Shown here: piece after piece, positions 8,912-18,666 of the stretch
Position numbering within the stretch: the first letter of the stretch is position 1
Layout of the letters: each line of letters starts with the position of its first letter
Origin: an uncultured Odoribacter sp.
GTDB taxonomy: Bacteria; Bacteroidota; Bacteroidia; Bacteroidales; Marinifilaceae
Direction: 5' to 3'
Length of the DNA: 64,000 nucleotides
Assembly: GCA_905193145.1 (NCBI GenBank)
Contig: CAJJNP010000001.1
Location: forward strand, 1 to 64,000
The notes under the pieces: model-generated
The model's input: only the letters and a program-made list of their open reading frames with translations
What the model was told of the DNA's origin: nothing
Database searches by the model: none
Program-made: the position numbers and the translations under genes

Positions 8912-10762
8912 CTATTTATATTCTACAACCGGTTTTATTTCCTCTCCGGCTGCATCTTTTACAGAGCAATATAAATTTGCCTCATTAAAACCTTTCGGAA
9001 GAATCACTTTTGTCAGTTTAGGATGCGTTCCCTGTAGCTGTACATCTGCCAGTTTTTTCGCATTGGACAAATCTATCACCTCCAAAGCCGAAGCCTCATA
9101 CAGATAAAAATCTGTCAATTCCGTCAACATTTCCAAACCTGTCAACGTAAAATTCGGATTACCTCCACAATATAGTGTTTTCAATTTCAGATTGCTTGTC
9201 ACATTCAGAGACGGTGTAGCTGTACCATTAATCGTCAGTGATGAAAGATTTACCAAATGACTGATATCTCCTATTTCAAAAGCCGACGAATTAGAAGCAC
9301 TAAAGGAAGCCAATTGCTTGTTCCCCGACAAATCAATACTCTGAATTTTTACACACTCCTCAATATCCAATAAAAGCAATTTTGTATTGGCTTTTAAATC
9401 CAATGTTGTCAACGGATTTTGCCCTAATTTCAATTCTTCTAAATCAGAATTCTTTGACAAGTCAACCGTTGTCAAGGCATTGTGACGGGCATCCAGCACT
9501 CTCAGATATTTAAAATATTCAATACCTTGCAACGAAGCGATATCTTCCCACCATAAATCTAAATCTGCCACCTTTTCAGCCTCATCATCCGTTATCCGTC
9601 CGTTACCATTGGCATCATAATCCATAAGCAAGGCACCCAAGAAATTGGCATCCGGAATTTCCAATGGTGTTCCTTTATCTTCTGAAACCACCACTTCACA
9701 AGTCGCCTCCTTATCACCACAAGTCGCCTTTATAACAGCAGTTCCAGCTGTAAGAGCCTTTACTACACCTACTCCGTTTTCCTCTACAACTGTCGCTACT
9801 TTTTCATCTGATGTACTCCACACAACCGTTTGATCCGTTGCATTATAGGGTTCTATTGTTGGACGTAAAGTAAAAGTGCCACCTTCACCTATTTCTTTAT
9901 ACGTATCGTAAAAACGGATGCTTTCCACCGGCTGGATGATTTTCACCGGCACTTCGCACCAGATAGAATCATTAATCCTAGCAGTCAACTTAGCCTCTCC
10001 GCCATAAATTCCGGTTACAGTTCCTTCATGCACTTCCGCATAATCACTATTATCTATCGACCAACTTACATTCCGTTCGGTTGCATCTTCCGGCTCTATT
10101 TTCACCTTCACTTCCACGCTCTCATTCACTTTCACCTCTATCATCTCCAACTCAAAAACGATAGCCGTTGCCGGAACGAAACGTTCAAATACAGACACGT
10201 GACAAACAGCCTCCAATTCACCCACCTTAAGCTGAATATCTGCTTTCCCGGCATGTACAGCAGTAACGATACCATCAGCGACAGTAACCACAGATTCATC
10301 GGAAGAACTCCATACCACCTCGTCTTTAGTCACCTCCAGACCCGGATACACCTCATAACTCATGTTAAATTGCTCTCTTTCCACTAACGTCAACTCCTCC
10401 TTTGAAAGTAGCAGCCCCTCTGTGCCAAACTTTCCTGCAGTAACGGTCACTGTCACCTCTGCATATCCATTTCCCACTTTCCCGGAAACAACGGTTGTTC
10501 CTGCCTTTAAACCTGTAATGACACCTTTCCCATCAACGGCTGCAATATCCGGTTCCTTACTAGTCCATACCACAACCGTATCGGTAGCATTAGCCGGAGC
10601 AAACGCTGATACCATCTGAATCTTTTCTCCAACCTTCAAAGACGCCGTTTCCGTATTCAATGTCAATTTACTCACTTCAATGACAAGTATTTCTTTTTCA
10701 TCTTCACACGAAGCGAAGCAGGCTGCACACAATAATACCGCCCATAATATCAATTGTTTCAT
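8912..10762 (-). CDS. Lipoprotein with four Ig-like (Big_2) domains and an LRR tail
   Basis: A 616-residue lipoprotein with lipobox cysteine at residue 19 (CFASC). Four bacterial Ig-like BIG_2 repeats follow, each with a W(T/S)S(K/S)(D/E)xxVA(T/V)V strand and an AGTxxVxxxxG turn, covering about residues 28-365. Then comes an EF-hand/dockerin-like loop DYDANGNGRITDDEA and an internalin-like leucine-rich repeat region with LTTLDLKANTKLLLLDIEE-type units. It is probably surface-exposed and binds a ligand. It is the last lipoprotein of the decayed SusC locus, 16 bases after the BACON gene. The start MKQLILWA is preferred to an upstream in-frame start three codons earlier. Confidence 0.75.
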   Translation of the reverse strand: MKQLILWAVLLCAACFASCEDEKEILVIEVSKLTLNTETASLKVGEKIQMVSAFAPANATDTVVVWTSKEPDIAAVDGKGVITGLKAGTTVVSGKVGNGYAEVTVTVTAGKFGTEGLLLSKEELTLVEREQFNMSYEVYPGLEVTKDEVVWSSSDESVVTVADGIVTAVHAGKADIQLKVGELEAVCHVSVFERFVPATAIVFELEMIEVKVNESVEVKVKIEPEDATERNVSWSIDNSDYAEVHEGTVTGIYGGEAKLTARINDSIWCEVPVKIIQPVESIRFYDTYKEIGEGGTFTLRPTIEPYNATDQTVVWSTSDEKVATVVEENGVGVVKALTAGTAVIKATCGDKEATCEVVVSEDKGTPLEIPDANFLGALLMDYDANGNGRITDDEAEKVADLDLWWEDIASLQGIEYFKYLRVLDARHNALTTVDLSKNSDLEELKLGQNPLTTLDLKANTKLLLLDIEECVKIQSIDLSGNKQLASFSASNSSAFEIGDISHLVNLSSLTINGTATPSLNVTSNLKLKTLYCGGNPNFTLTGLEMLTELTDFYLYEASALEVIDLSNAKKLADVQLQGTHPKLTKVILPKGFNEANLYCSVKDAAGEEIKPVVEYK

Positions 10763-10778
10763 AATAATCACCTTTAAA

Positions 10779-12557
10779 TTATTTAGACTTAACGCATCTG
10801 ACCGGTGCTCCGATAGCTCTTCTGTCTGCTATCATATCCAAACCAAACCCATTGCTAAATACAAATTGATAAGCATAAATTCCATCTGCTTCTGTCGGAT
10901 TCACAGCGGCACTCCAATAATATCCATATCGCCCTTTTCCCCATGAATCTTTCAAGACTCCACTATCTTCATCCAACTTGGCAGCTGCAGGGAAGCTTAA
11001 TACAGCCTGTGGCTCGCCCAAATCAGCATACATTTTTTCTATTTCCTGCAAGGTCTTGCCCGTTTTTTCAGTCGGATCTGTAAAAAATGTTGCAGAAGCA
11101 TCTGCCGGCCAATATGAAACAGTCAACACATATTTGTCAGAATAATCTTTCGCATGGTTTTTATACTCCCAACACAAGAAATAGGCATCCGATTTCCCCT
11201 GACGTTTGATACCATAATGCGTAAAATCATTACCCCAACCTTGATTTTTACGGAAATAATGCGCCTTCTGCTTTTTCACTCCTTCCGTTACTGCAAGAAC
11301 CTGATCGGCATGTACTATAGCACCACCCTTGTCAGCCGAAGAAGGCATAATTGTCAACCAGTCTTCATTAGTAGGCACTCTATATCCATCTGAAAAAGGA
11401 CTTGCATTCTTCCAAAGATCATCTTTTTTCTCATCCAACCAATTATAAGGTATAGCTGTCACAGTTATAAAATTCTTATCTCCTGCATCCTCCTTATTTA
11501 CAGCCACCTCACTTACTGCTAACGGACCTTCTGTCACGGCTTTATCTCCGGGCTCGAATCCTATATTACGTCCCCATTGATAATACAACCCATGAGTTGC
11601 TTCCCAGTCATTTTCATAATCCACACTCTTGGCATACAAATTTCGGTCACACCATATCAAACCGGCAATTTCCACCTCCTCAAAGACAAAATCCGGAGCA
11701 GCCTGTTCTATCATCAGTGAAGTCGTATAATTACCACACGCAAAATCCAAGGTGAAATTTCTAGGATTCTGCTTATTGGATGTCAAAACCAACTCCAACT
11801 CTGTTTTTCCGGCTTTTCCCTCCTTCACATTCAGTGTTCCGTATTCTGCCGGGATTTCAGTTGTACAAGTCCATGTAGCATTTGCATCCAACACCACTTT
11901 ATAAGAACCGCCATCTTTCGTCGCCTGTACTTTTGATGGTTCCAGAATCACGCGATATGCTTCCTGTCTCACAATCACAAAATCCTCTGCCAAGCCACTG
12001 GAAAAAATGATAAAACCGGCACGATTTTCCTGGGTTGTATTTTCAGCAGCACTTACATTCAGTTCCAGTTCTCCACCTGCACCCTCCACCTTATCAAGAG
12101 TACACCATTCCGGTTTCTGTTTTACACTCCAGTCATTATTCGCTGTCAATTTCAAAGCGACCTGTTCCACACCTGTAGGCAATAATTCCACTGTATCCTG
12201 CTCCACTTTCAGACTGTTTTCAGTCTGCACAATCCGAACATCCACCTTCGCTCCTCCAGCCTTGAAAGTCAAAACCATCTCTCTTCCCTCCTTTAATTCA
12301 TTTGCCGGCACAGTAATCTTCACACTTGCTGTTCCCGCTTCTCCTGAAGAGGGAGCAACCATAGCCCAACCACTTGCTGCCACACTCCAGGCAGTATTCA
12401 TTTCAAGATTTATTACTTTTTCTCCTCCTTGAAAATCAAAACTCAAACTTGTTTCATCACAGCCGATTTTATAATCCGGCAACACCGTTTCTGTGTCATT
12501 ACAGGCCTGCATTCCAAGAATGCAAGCCATCAATATCATAAAAAAGAACTTATTCAT
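10779..12557 (-). CDS. BACON-domain lipoprotein with FISUMP-like C-terminus
   Basis: A 592-residue lipoprotein (lipobox GMQAC, cysteine 19). Residues about 25-290 hold three BACON-type beta-sandwich repeats, recognisable by AAxxTAWSVxAxGWAxVxPSSGEAG and NNDWSVKQKPEWCTL. The C-terminal half, from LIWCDRNLYAKSVDYENDW to the terminal APVRCVK, matches the Fibrobacter succinogenes major domain (FISUMP), which carries YRVPTNEDWLTI and a YGYYWSA block. BACON domains are suspected to bind glycans or mucin. The start MNKFFFMILM overlaps the end of the DUF4302 gene by 8 bases, so translation is probably coupled. Confidence 0.75.
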   Translation of the reverse strand: MNKFFFMILMACILGMQACNDTETVLPDYKIGCDETSLSFDFQGGEKVINLEMNTAWSVAASGWAMVAPSSGEAGTASVKITVPANELKEGREMVLTFKAGGAKVDVRIVQTENSLKVEQDTVELLPTGVEQVALKLTANNDWSVKQKPEWCTLDKVEGAGGELELNVSAAENTTQENRAGFIIFSSGLAEDFVIVRQEAYRVILEPSKVQATKDGGSYKVVLDANATWTCTTEIPAEYGTLNVKEGKAGKTELELVLTSNKQNPRNFTLDFACGNYTTSLMIEQAAPDFVFEEVEIAGLIWCDRNLYAKSVDYENDWEATHGLYYQWGRNIGFEPGDKAVTEGPLAVSEVAVNKEDAGDKNFITVTAIPYNWLDEKKDDLWKNASPFSDGYRVPTNEDWLTIMPSSADKGGAIVHADQVLAVTEGVKKQKAHYFRKNQGWGNDFTHYGIKRQGKSDAYFLCWEYKNHAKDYSDKYVLTVSYWPADASATFFTDPTEKTGKTLQEIEKMYADLGEPQAVLSFPAAAKLDEDSGVLKDSWGKGRYGYYWSAAVNPTEADGIYAYQFVFSNGFGLDMIADRRAIGAPVRCVKSK

Positions 12558-14184
12558 TTCCACAAGTATTATCATTATATATATTTTCCGGGTTATCCTT
12601 CGGTTTAATCAATGAATGTCCGTACATCATCTCCAACTTACGTCCTTCTGCCTTACAATCCTTATAGAATTTCTTGATATTCTCTCCACATACTGCCGAT
12701 TTCGGGATATAAAGCGATTTCAGATTCCGTTGTACGGAAGCATCCAATCCGATAATATCTGCCATTTTACTAATGGATTTATCACTCTCATGCTGTTCCT
12801 CTCCACCGCCGGAGTTTATCCAAACGGTTTCCAGCGAAGTACAACCGGTAATATCAAGACTTTGCCAACCATTCTGTTGGGCATACAAACCAACCAATTT
12901 GGTAGCTCCGCTCACATTCAAGCGGAAATTCGTTGTATCACACATATGCGCATACACATTTTTCAAATTTTTACATGATGTCCTCAAATCCACCTCTTTC
13001 AACAGAGGATTATAAGTAAACACAACCTCTTCCAACTCTTCCAGATGGTCATATTTGATTGTTGTCAGCTTCATATTCATCATGACTACCAATTTGCGCA
13101 GTTTCTTGTTCTTCGACACATCTATCTTCGAATCCGTTCCGAAAATACCCATGATGGATAGAGACCTTAAATTAGGCAAATACTCCAATCCATAAAAATC
13201 AGAATAATCCTTCGCCTGGACATCCAACATCTCCACCTTTGCCAATTCAGGATCTTTCGTCCAAATCCAACAGGGACCTGTCAATACGTCTGAATTCTGA
13301 GTTATCAACTCCGGTAAAAATTGAGGATGAATATATCTCGGATTTGTCACATCCACCTGTTTCATACTCACATTCAAATTCCCATCCGTATAAATCGTTT
13401 TTCTTGAATCGTCATACATCAGCTCTCCGATTTTTTTATCTCCCCATTGTATTGTATCCAGCATCACAATACGAGAGCGTGTGATAGCAAAACGATGCAA
13501 TTTAGCCTCTCCTTCTTCTCCTTCTACAACAATATAACGCTTCTTACCATCAAATTCTACATATTTTTCCTTGCCTTCGCCCACCAGCTGATGGTCTACT
13601 ATAATGGAATTCGAGGACAACATCTCCAACTTTTCCGAAAAATCAGACATTCCCCTGAAATCCCAGTCAATGCTTTCAGCCCTGCGTAAATACAAACGGG
13701 TCACGTCTGTCAAATCAGTCTTACTGCGCAATACCACCAAATCATCCGATGCCGATTCGATTACAAATTGAAACTCTCCCCCCTTCATGCCAGCACCTGT
13801 CGGAGAATCAAAATTAACCGAATGCCAACGGGTAAAGATACAGGCAGACTCAAACACCAATTCAGGATGTTGTCCGACACCCACTCTATAAGGTACATTT
13901 TCCTCCACAGACTTTAAATTGGCAAATCCAACTTCTTCATTCTTAATTTTCACATTACCATTTGCATCAAACTTCAGCAAAACCACAAAACCGCCCACAT
14001 CTTCCACCGAAGTATAATATCCAATCCAACCATTTTCCGGTTTCATTAAAATATCTGCATATTCGCCGGTAATTCCTTCAATTCTGTCTTCTGGAGACTG
14101 GTCAAACAGATATTCCGGTTCCAAGTCTTCGCAGGCATACATCAATGCCAATGCTGCAATCAATATATATTTAAAAAGTCGCAT
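12550..14184 (-). CDS. DUF4302-family lipoprotein with LRR C-terminus
   Basis: A 544-residue lipoprotein (MYAC, cysteine 18). The N-terminal part ADILMKPENGWIGYYTSVEDVGGFVVLLKFDANGN is the DUF4302 pattern. The C-terminal 200 residues form irregular leucine-rich repeats (LPNLRSLSIMG, LEELEEVVFTYNPLLKEVDL, LVGLYAQQNGWQSLDITGCTSL). DUF4302 proteins normally follow a SusC-SusD-zinc metallopeptidase set, which matches the remnants found immediately upstream here. It lies 13 bases after the metallopeptidase remnant. It is intact, so it may still be expressed from the sigma-dependent promoter despite the upstream deletion. Confidence 0.75.
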   Translation of the reverse strand: MRLFKYILIAALALMYACEDLEPEYLFDQSPEDRIEGITGEYADILMKPENGWIGYYTSVEDVGGFVVLLKFDANGNVKIKNEEVGFANLKSVEENVPYRVGVGQHPELVFESACIFTRWHSVNFDSPTGAGMKGGEFQFVIESASDDLVVLRSKTDLTDVTRLYLRRAESIDWDFRGMSDFSEKLEMLSSNSIIVDHQLVGEGKEKYVEFDGKKRYIVVEGEEGEAKLHRFAITRSRIVMLDTIQWGDKKIGELMYDDSRKTIYTDGNLNVSMKQVDVTNPRYIHPQFLPELITQNSDVLTGPCWIWTKDPELAKVEMLDVQAKDYSDFYGLEYLPNLRSLSIMGIFGTDSKIDVSKNKKLRKLVVMMNMKLTTIKYDHLEELEEVVFTYNPLLKEVDLRTSCKNLKNVYAHMCDTTNFRLNVSGATKLVGLYAQQNGWQSLDITGCTSLETVWINSGGGEEQHESDKSISKMADIIGLDASVQRNLKSLYIPKSAVCGENIKKFYKDCKAEGRKLEMMYGHSLIKPKDNPENIYNDNTCGNE

Positions 14185-14197
14185 AATTCTCTTCTAT

Positions 14198-14455
14198 TTA
14201 ATTTACACTACTAATCCGTTGCTGTATAATATCCCGCAAACGGACAATATCTATTGAAAAATTAGATTTATAATAAGTCACCATCAAATCATATTTCTGC
14301 TGCAAGCGCGCTCTGCCCGGATTCAATCCATCATAATCTTCAGTTGTTTCATCTTTCTGCTCCAAATACTTTGAAGTGAAATCATTTTCAGACATCGTCA
14401 GGAACAGACCCACAAAATCGGCAAAGTCTTCATGCTTGGAGGATGTCGCATACGA
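14198..14455 (-). pseudogene. C-terminal remnant of a putative zinc-binding metallopeptidase
   Basis: Only about 85 codons survive. The frame opens just after a stop and reads YATSSKHEDFADFVGLFL, matching the EDFAExx segment that follows the metal site in the putative zinc-binding metallopeptidase family. It ends with QQKYDLMVTYYKSNFSIDIVRL, the family's C-terminal helix. The HExxH metal site itself is gone. Its 5' end is fused out of frame to the SusC gene. An ATG-like start is present at 14413, but a 71-residue fragment without the active site would have no peptidase activity. Confidence 0.6.
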
Positions 14456-15285
14456 TTACCACGAATCGTCACTTGAGGAGCAGAACCAAACGTACTGGAT
14501 ACATTATTTACCGATACACCGGCAATCTGTCCCTGTAAAGAGCTGGTAACATCAGGCAAACCTTCCAACAAATTACCTTCGGCCTTCATGACAGAAGCAG
14601 AACCGGTAAAAAGTTTACGATCAATCTTTTGATAGCCGGTCACGACTACACTCTCCATCTGCACAGTTTCTTCTTCCAACTTAATCGAAATCGTTTGCTT
14701 TACGGGTAAAGAAACAGTTACCTCTTTTGTCTTATATCCCACAAAAGAGACTTTCAACACCACACTTTTCTGACCAGCCTCAGCCATCAAGCGAAAGGCG
14801 AAATCCCCATCAATGCCGGCAGATGTTCCCAGAGTTGTACCCTTCACCTGTACAGTCGCTCCAGGTAATGGTTGTCCTTTGCTGTCTTTTACAATACCCT
14901 TTATTTCAACTTGATTTCCCTTTTGCTGAGTATTCATTGAAATAACAATCAGATCATCCATTACTTCGTATACATACTTATCCCCCAAGATCTGGTCTAA
15001 CACTTGCTGCAAAGTTCCCTCCTTTACTGAGACAGATACCTTCTCATCCGCATTAAACAGATCATTATTGAAAAAAAACTTATAGCCGGTCTGTTTTTCT
15101 ATCGTACGAAATACCATCTCTATTGCCTGATTGTCTACATTCAGACTAATCTGCTGTGCATTGGAACTGGCATACGTATTAAATACTAAAAACACACTTA
15201 AAATGAGAGTCAACCTCATAACTTTTACCCATTTTTGAACACAAAATCTTCTAAGGCAAATTTTGTTTTCTCGTAATTTACCCAT
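14398..15285 (-). pseudogene. Truncated SusC/RagA TonB-dependent receptor
   Basis: A full SusC is about 1000-1200 residues; this one stops at 295. Present are a signal peptide ending SSNAQ, an STN domain (VDNQAIEMVFRTIEKQTGYK, residues about 48-115), a carboxypeptidase-regulatory-like domain (GIVKDSKGQPLPGATVQVKG, about 128-205) and the start of the plug, up to APQVTIRGN. The last 17 residues are then an out-of-frame reading of metallopeptidase DNA. The entire beta barrel is missing, so transport is impossible. An STN domain might still meet the FecR anti-sigma protein. Confidence 0.8.
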
Positions 15286-15373
15286 AACTTTAGACTTTAA
15301 TTTTTACCAAACTTCTAATGATTTTTTCATTAGAGTAAATACATGCCCTGTACTTGCCCTACAGGGCATATTT

Positions 15374-16480
15374 TTACTCTAAAACTACTTGATTTCCACT
15401 AACTTTAATTGTTATTCCCACAGCTTTACAAATGGCTTTAAACGCCTCTTCTTTTTCTTTATTACGATCAATGGCTCCCGTAAAAATCTTTGTCCGCAAA
15501 GCATCATCTTTAAAGAAATATTCAAAATCATACCACCTTTGCATTGTCTTTAAAATCTCTTCCAACTCCAATCTTCTAAAGACAAACAATCCATCTTTCC
15601 AGGCTGTATAAAGAGACAAATCGACTTCTCTGACATCTATCTTTTTCTCCGCTAACATTGCCTGCTCTCCCGGAACCAGCACAACCTCCTCCTCTCCACT
15701 TTTTACCCGCAAACTTCCTTCCACCAACGTAGTTGCCACTTGTTCCGTGTAGCAGTTTACATTAAAACTTGTTCCCAACACCTGTAATTCAGCCTGATTG
15801 ACCTCCACTTTAAAAGGAGCATCCGGATTCTTTGCGATTTCAAAATAAGCCTCGCCATAATTTAATATGACTTTCCGCTCTTTGCTGCCAAAACGGCTTG
15901 GAAACAAAAGTTCAGTCTCAGCGTTCAGATAGACACAGCTACCATCTGCTAACTCCAGTTTGTAGTTTTTCTTTCTGGGAATCCGCAACACATTATATTC
16001 AACCTTCTCTTCAGCAACCGGTTCTTCCTTCGTTTTTTCCGTTGTTTCTTCCTTAAAACTCAAACAGGCATCTCCTTTCTCCACCACAGCCACATCACCT
16101 TCCTGCCCCACCACTGTCTTTCCGAAAGCCGGCAAACTGATTCTGTCCTTGCCCGACACTATCAGCTCCACCTCGTCCGAAACATTCCGATTCTCTACTA
16201 CCATCGGCACATCTTCCACACTTCCTCCTATATTCCAATAAAACAATGCTATCCCCACCACTAAAGCCACCATTGCCGCTGTCGAATAACTATATATACG
16301 GACAATTCGACGATGTCTGATTCTTCCCTTCAATTCACGTAGCCTGCACTCCACGTCAAAATGTCCTGTTTCAGCCAATTTTCCTATTTCATTGACAACA
16401 GGTTTCACATCACTATCGTGAAGATTCTTTCTCTCCAGAATCGAAGCCAGCACTTTCCATACATCAAATTGTCCTTTCAT
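15374..16480 (-). CDS. FecR-family anti-sigma factor
   Basis: A 368-residue inner-membrane protein: cytoplasmic N-terminus of about 80 residues, one membrane helix (YSTAAMVALVVGIALFYW), a periplasmic FecR domain with LADGSCVYLNAETELLFPSRF and YGEAYFEIAKNPDAPFKV, and a C-terminal DUF4974 domain (FRRLELEEILKTMQRWYDFEY). FecR proteins hold or activate an ECF sigma factor and respond to the STN domain of a SusC receptor when substrate is bound. Here the receptor is truncated. It is separated from its sigma gene by a lipoprotein gene, which is unusual. Confidence 0.9.
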   Translation of the reverse strand: MKGQFDVWKVLASILERKNLHDSDVKPVVNEIGKLAETGHFDVECRLRELKGRIRHRRIVRIYSYSTAAMVALVVGIALFYWNIGGSVEDVPMVVENRNVSDEVELIVSGKDRISLPAFGKTVVGQEGDVAVVEKGDACLSFKEETTEKTKEEPVAEEKVEYNVLRIPRKKNYKLELADGSCVYLNAETELLFPSRFGSKERKVILNYGEAYFEIAKNPDAPFKVEVNQAELQVLGTSFNVNCYTEQVATTLVEGSLRVKSGEEEVVLVPGEQAMLAEKKIDVREVDLSLYTAWKDGLFVFRRLELEEILKTMQRWYDFEYFFKDDALRTKIFTGAIDRNKEKEEAFKAICKAVGITIKVSGNQVVLE

Positions 16481-16500
16481 AGCTTACAAATATTTATTTA

Positions 16501-18042
16501 CTAATTTACCGGTTTTGCAGGAGCATTGTCAAATCCAAAGCCAGCCTGCTGTAAACAGATAGCTTCCCAATCATATTTATTGGTCCAATCGTATTTCTTT
16601 CTGACAATTGTCTCGTTACCCTCTTCATCTTCCTCAATATCAGCATATTCCCAATTTAAAATTTCTGTCGGAATCGAACCGCTCAATTTATTCTTAGAAA
16701 CATCCAATTTTCTCATTCTTTCCGGTTTCACACACTCTTTCGGCAATGTCCCTTCTAAATTATTTTCTCCTAATTGCAATACTTCTAAATCTTTTAAATC
16801 ACCTATTCCAACAGGTATTTCACCAGTAAATTTACATTTCCATGCATGAAATTCTTTCAAAGAAGTCAATGTAGTCAAGAACTCAAGTGTTCCTGTAAAA
16901 GTATTTTGAGACAGATAAACTGCTTCCAACTTATCCATTCCTGTTAAGTCAATTTTACCACGCATCTTATTCCAAGCCAAATCCAAATAAGTCAGACTTG
17001 TCATATTTTTTAAATTTGCCGGCACCTCACCATCCAATTTATTAGTCGTCAGATTTAATATTTTCAATTCCGTCAAATTACATATAGACTCTGGGACACT
17101 TCCTGTCAAGCTTCCATTCTTCAATGTCAACTCTTGCAAATGCTTCAATTCACCTATTTCTGCGGGAATTTCTCCAGTAATACCATTACCAAACATAATT
17201 CTCAACACCTCCAGCTTTTTCAAATCTTTTAAATCAGCTATCAATCTTCCATTCAATCCCTGTTCTTCAGCATCAAAAATCAACTTAGTCACACGTCCTT
17301 CGCTATTTACAGAAACATGAGCCCATTCTTCCACTGGAATCTTATTATCCCAACCATAATTGCTACTCCAACTTTTTCCATTTAACGAATTATACAATTT
17401 CATCAACACTTCTTTTTCGCGTTTTAAAATGGTTTCCATACTTTCACCGTCCTGAATCAGAACCAACTCCTTGGAAATCTCGCCCATTTTAAATATCACC
17501 TTGCCTTCACGCGGTTCCCCTTCATTGGCATTTACCGTTACATCCACGACTGCCGCACCGGCTGCACCCTCCATCGCCGACAATTCAGCCCATTCCGGTT
17601 TGCTCTCCACATTCCAAGCCGCCGTTCCTCTTAACTCTAACGTTTTCGTATCTCCGGAATAAGTATAGCGCAAAGTATCTGCCGTCAATCTCAAATCCAC
17701 CAATCCGGCCTGTTCCACCTTTACCACCACCGGCTCTGCACTACCTGCCAAAAATTTCACCTCTGCGCTACGAGCATCTGCATTTTCATTTGCCGCTACC
17801 GTCATTTTCACACTTTTCACATCTGCACCACCACCATTAGGTGAAAAATCTATCCATTCAGGCTTACCGGATATCTCCCAAGCTACGGTAGCCGAAAGCG
17901 TACCTTCCACTTCTCCTCCGGACGCTTCAAAAGTTGTCTGTGCAAATTGCACACTCAAAGAATCTTTACCCTCCGTCTCGTCATCACTGCATGCGAACAA
18001 AGACGTAAGCAAGATTGCCAAAACATAAAATCCTTTCTTCAT
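16501..18042 (-). CDS. Lipoprotein with two BACON domains and plant-type LRRs
   Basis: A 513-residue lipoprotein (lipobox LFAC, cysteine 18). Two BACON repeats (WEISGKPEWIDFSPNGGG and WNVESKPEWAELSAMEG) occupy about residues 28-200. They are followed by about eight leucine-rich repeats of the plant receptor type (LTGSVPESICNLTELKIL, LDGEVPANLKNMTSLTYL, LEGTLPKECVKPERMRKL). The C-terminus ends in a tyrosine/tryptophan-rich tail. It is probably surface-exposed. Its place between the ECF sigma factor and the FecR gene is not the usual order. Confidence 0.75.
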   Translation of the reverse strand: MKKGFYVLAILLTSLFACSDDETEGKDSLSVQFAQTTFEASGGEVEGTLSATVAWEISGKPEWIDFSPNGGGADVKSVKMTVAANENADARSAEVKFLAGSAEPVVVKVEQAGLVDLRLTADTLRYTYSGDTKTLELRGTAAWNVESKPEWAELSAMEGAAGAAVVDVTVNANEGEPREGKVIFKMGEISKELVLIQDGESMETILKREKEVLMKLYNSLNGKSWSSNYGWDNKIPVEEWAHVSVNSEGRVTKLIFDAEEQGLNGRLIADLKDLKKLEVLRIMFGNGITGEIPAEIGELKHLQELTLKNGSLTGSVPESICNLTELKILNLTTNKLDGEVPANLKNMTSLTYLDLAWNKMRGKIDLTGMDKLEAVYLSQNTFTGTLEFLTTLTSLKEFHAWKCKFTGEIPVGIGDLKDLEVLQLGENNLEGTLPKECVKPERMRKLDVSKNKLSGSIPTEILNWEYADIEEDEEGNETIVRKKYDWTNKYDWEAICLQQAGFGFDNAPAKPVN

Positions 18043-18125
18043 AATGTTGTAGTTTTAGATAAATAATTTACACTAATAACACTCGAAAAGAAAAAAGGGT
18101 AGGTCAAAAATCAAAAAAAAATATA

Positions 18126-18647
18126 CTAAAGACAAGAAATTAACAATAACACCGATAAATTACTTTCTTTGCCACCTTTCCGAATCTTGTCATAAGCCGC
18201 TTTTACATGAAATTTTACCGTATTGACAGACACATTCATCTCATCTGCACACTGCTGGTAACTCATCCCCTCAATGACACATTTTACAAAAATCTCCCGA
18301 CAACGTTCCGGTAACTCCTCTACCAATTTCTGCGCCAATTCCAAACGCTGTTCGTACTCTTCTTCATCCACTTCTGATACAGACACTGTAAAATCCACAA
18401 TTCTGGCACTATGTAACTCATGAGTATGACACTCCCGTAAATAATTAAGAGCGCGACTTTTCACGCTCTTCACCAAATAAGGATACAGAAAATCAGACAA
18501 CAGCAACTCCTTCCGGTGATCCCACACATACAAGAAAGTCTCTTGTACAGCATTCTCTGCCATTTCCTGATCCTTCACCAAAGCATAGGCTACCCAAAAC
18601 AACTCTTTGGATGTTGTCCGATATAGTTTGTCAAATTCCTCTTCCAT
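18126..18647 (-). CDS. ECF RNA polymerase sigma factor
   Basis: A 173-residue ECF sigma factor with region 2 (YRTTSKELFWVAYALVKDQE to VWDHRKELL) and region 4 (LPERCREIFVKCVIEGMSYQ to VNTVKFHVKAAYDKIRK). It should direct transcription of the SusC-type locus downstream when released by FecR. The start lies 19 bases after the kdsB stop on the same strand, so basal expression may come from kdsB. The last ten residues (SVLLLISCL) are oddly hydrophobic. Confidence 0.9.
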   Translation of the reverse strand: MEEEFDKLYRTTSKELFWVAYALVKDQEMAENAVQETFLYVWDHRKELLLSDFLYPYLVKSVKSRALNYLRECHTHELHSARIVDFTVSVSEVDEEEYEQRLELAQKLVEELPERCREIFVKCVIEGMSYQQCADEMNVSVNTVKFHVKAAYDKIRKGGKESNLSVLLLISCL

Positions 18648-18666
18648 AAAACTATATGAAACCAGA

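Noticed and set aside
14198..14413. Independent 71-residue protein gene
   Set aside because: The same frame is open further upstream and matches only the tail of a metallopeptidase, so it is a remnant.
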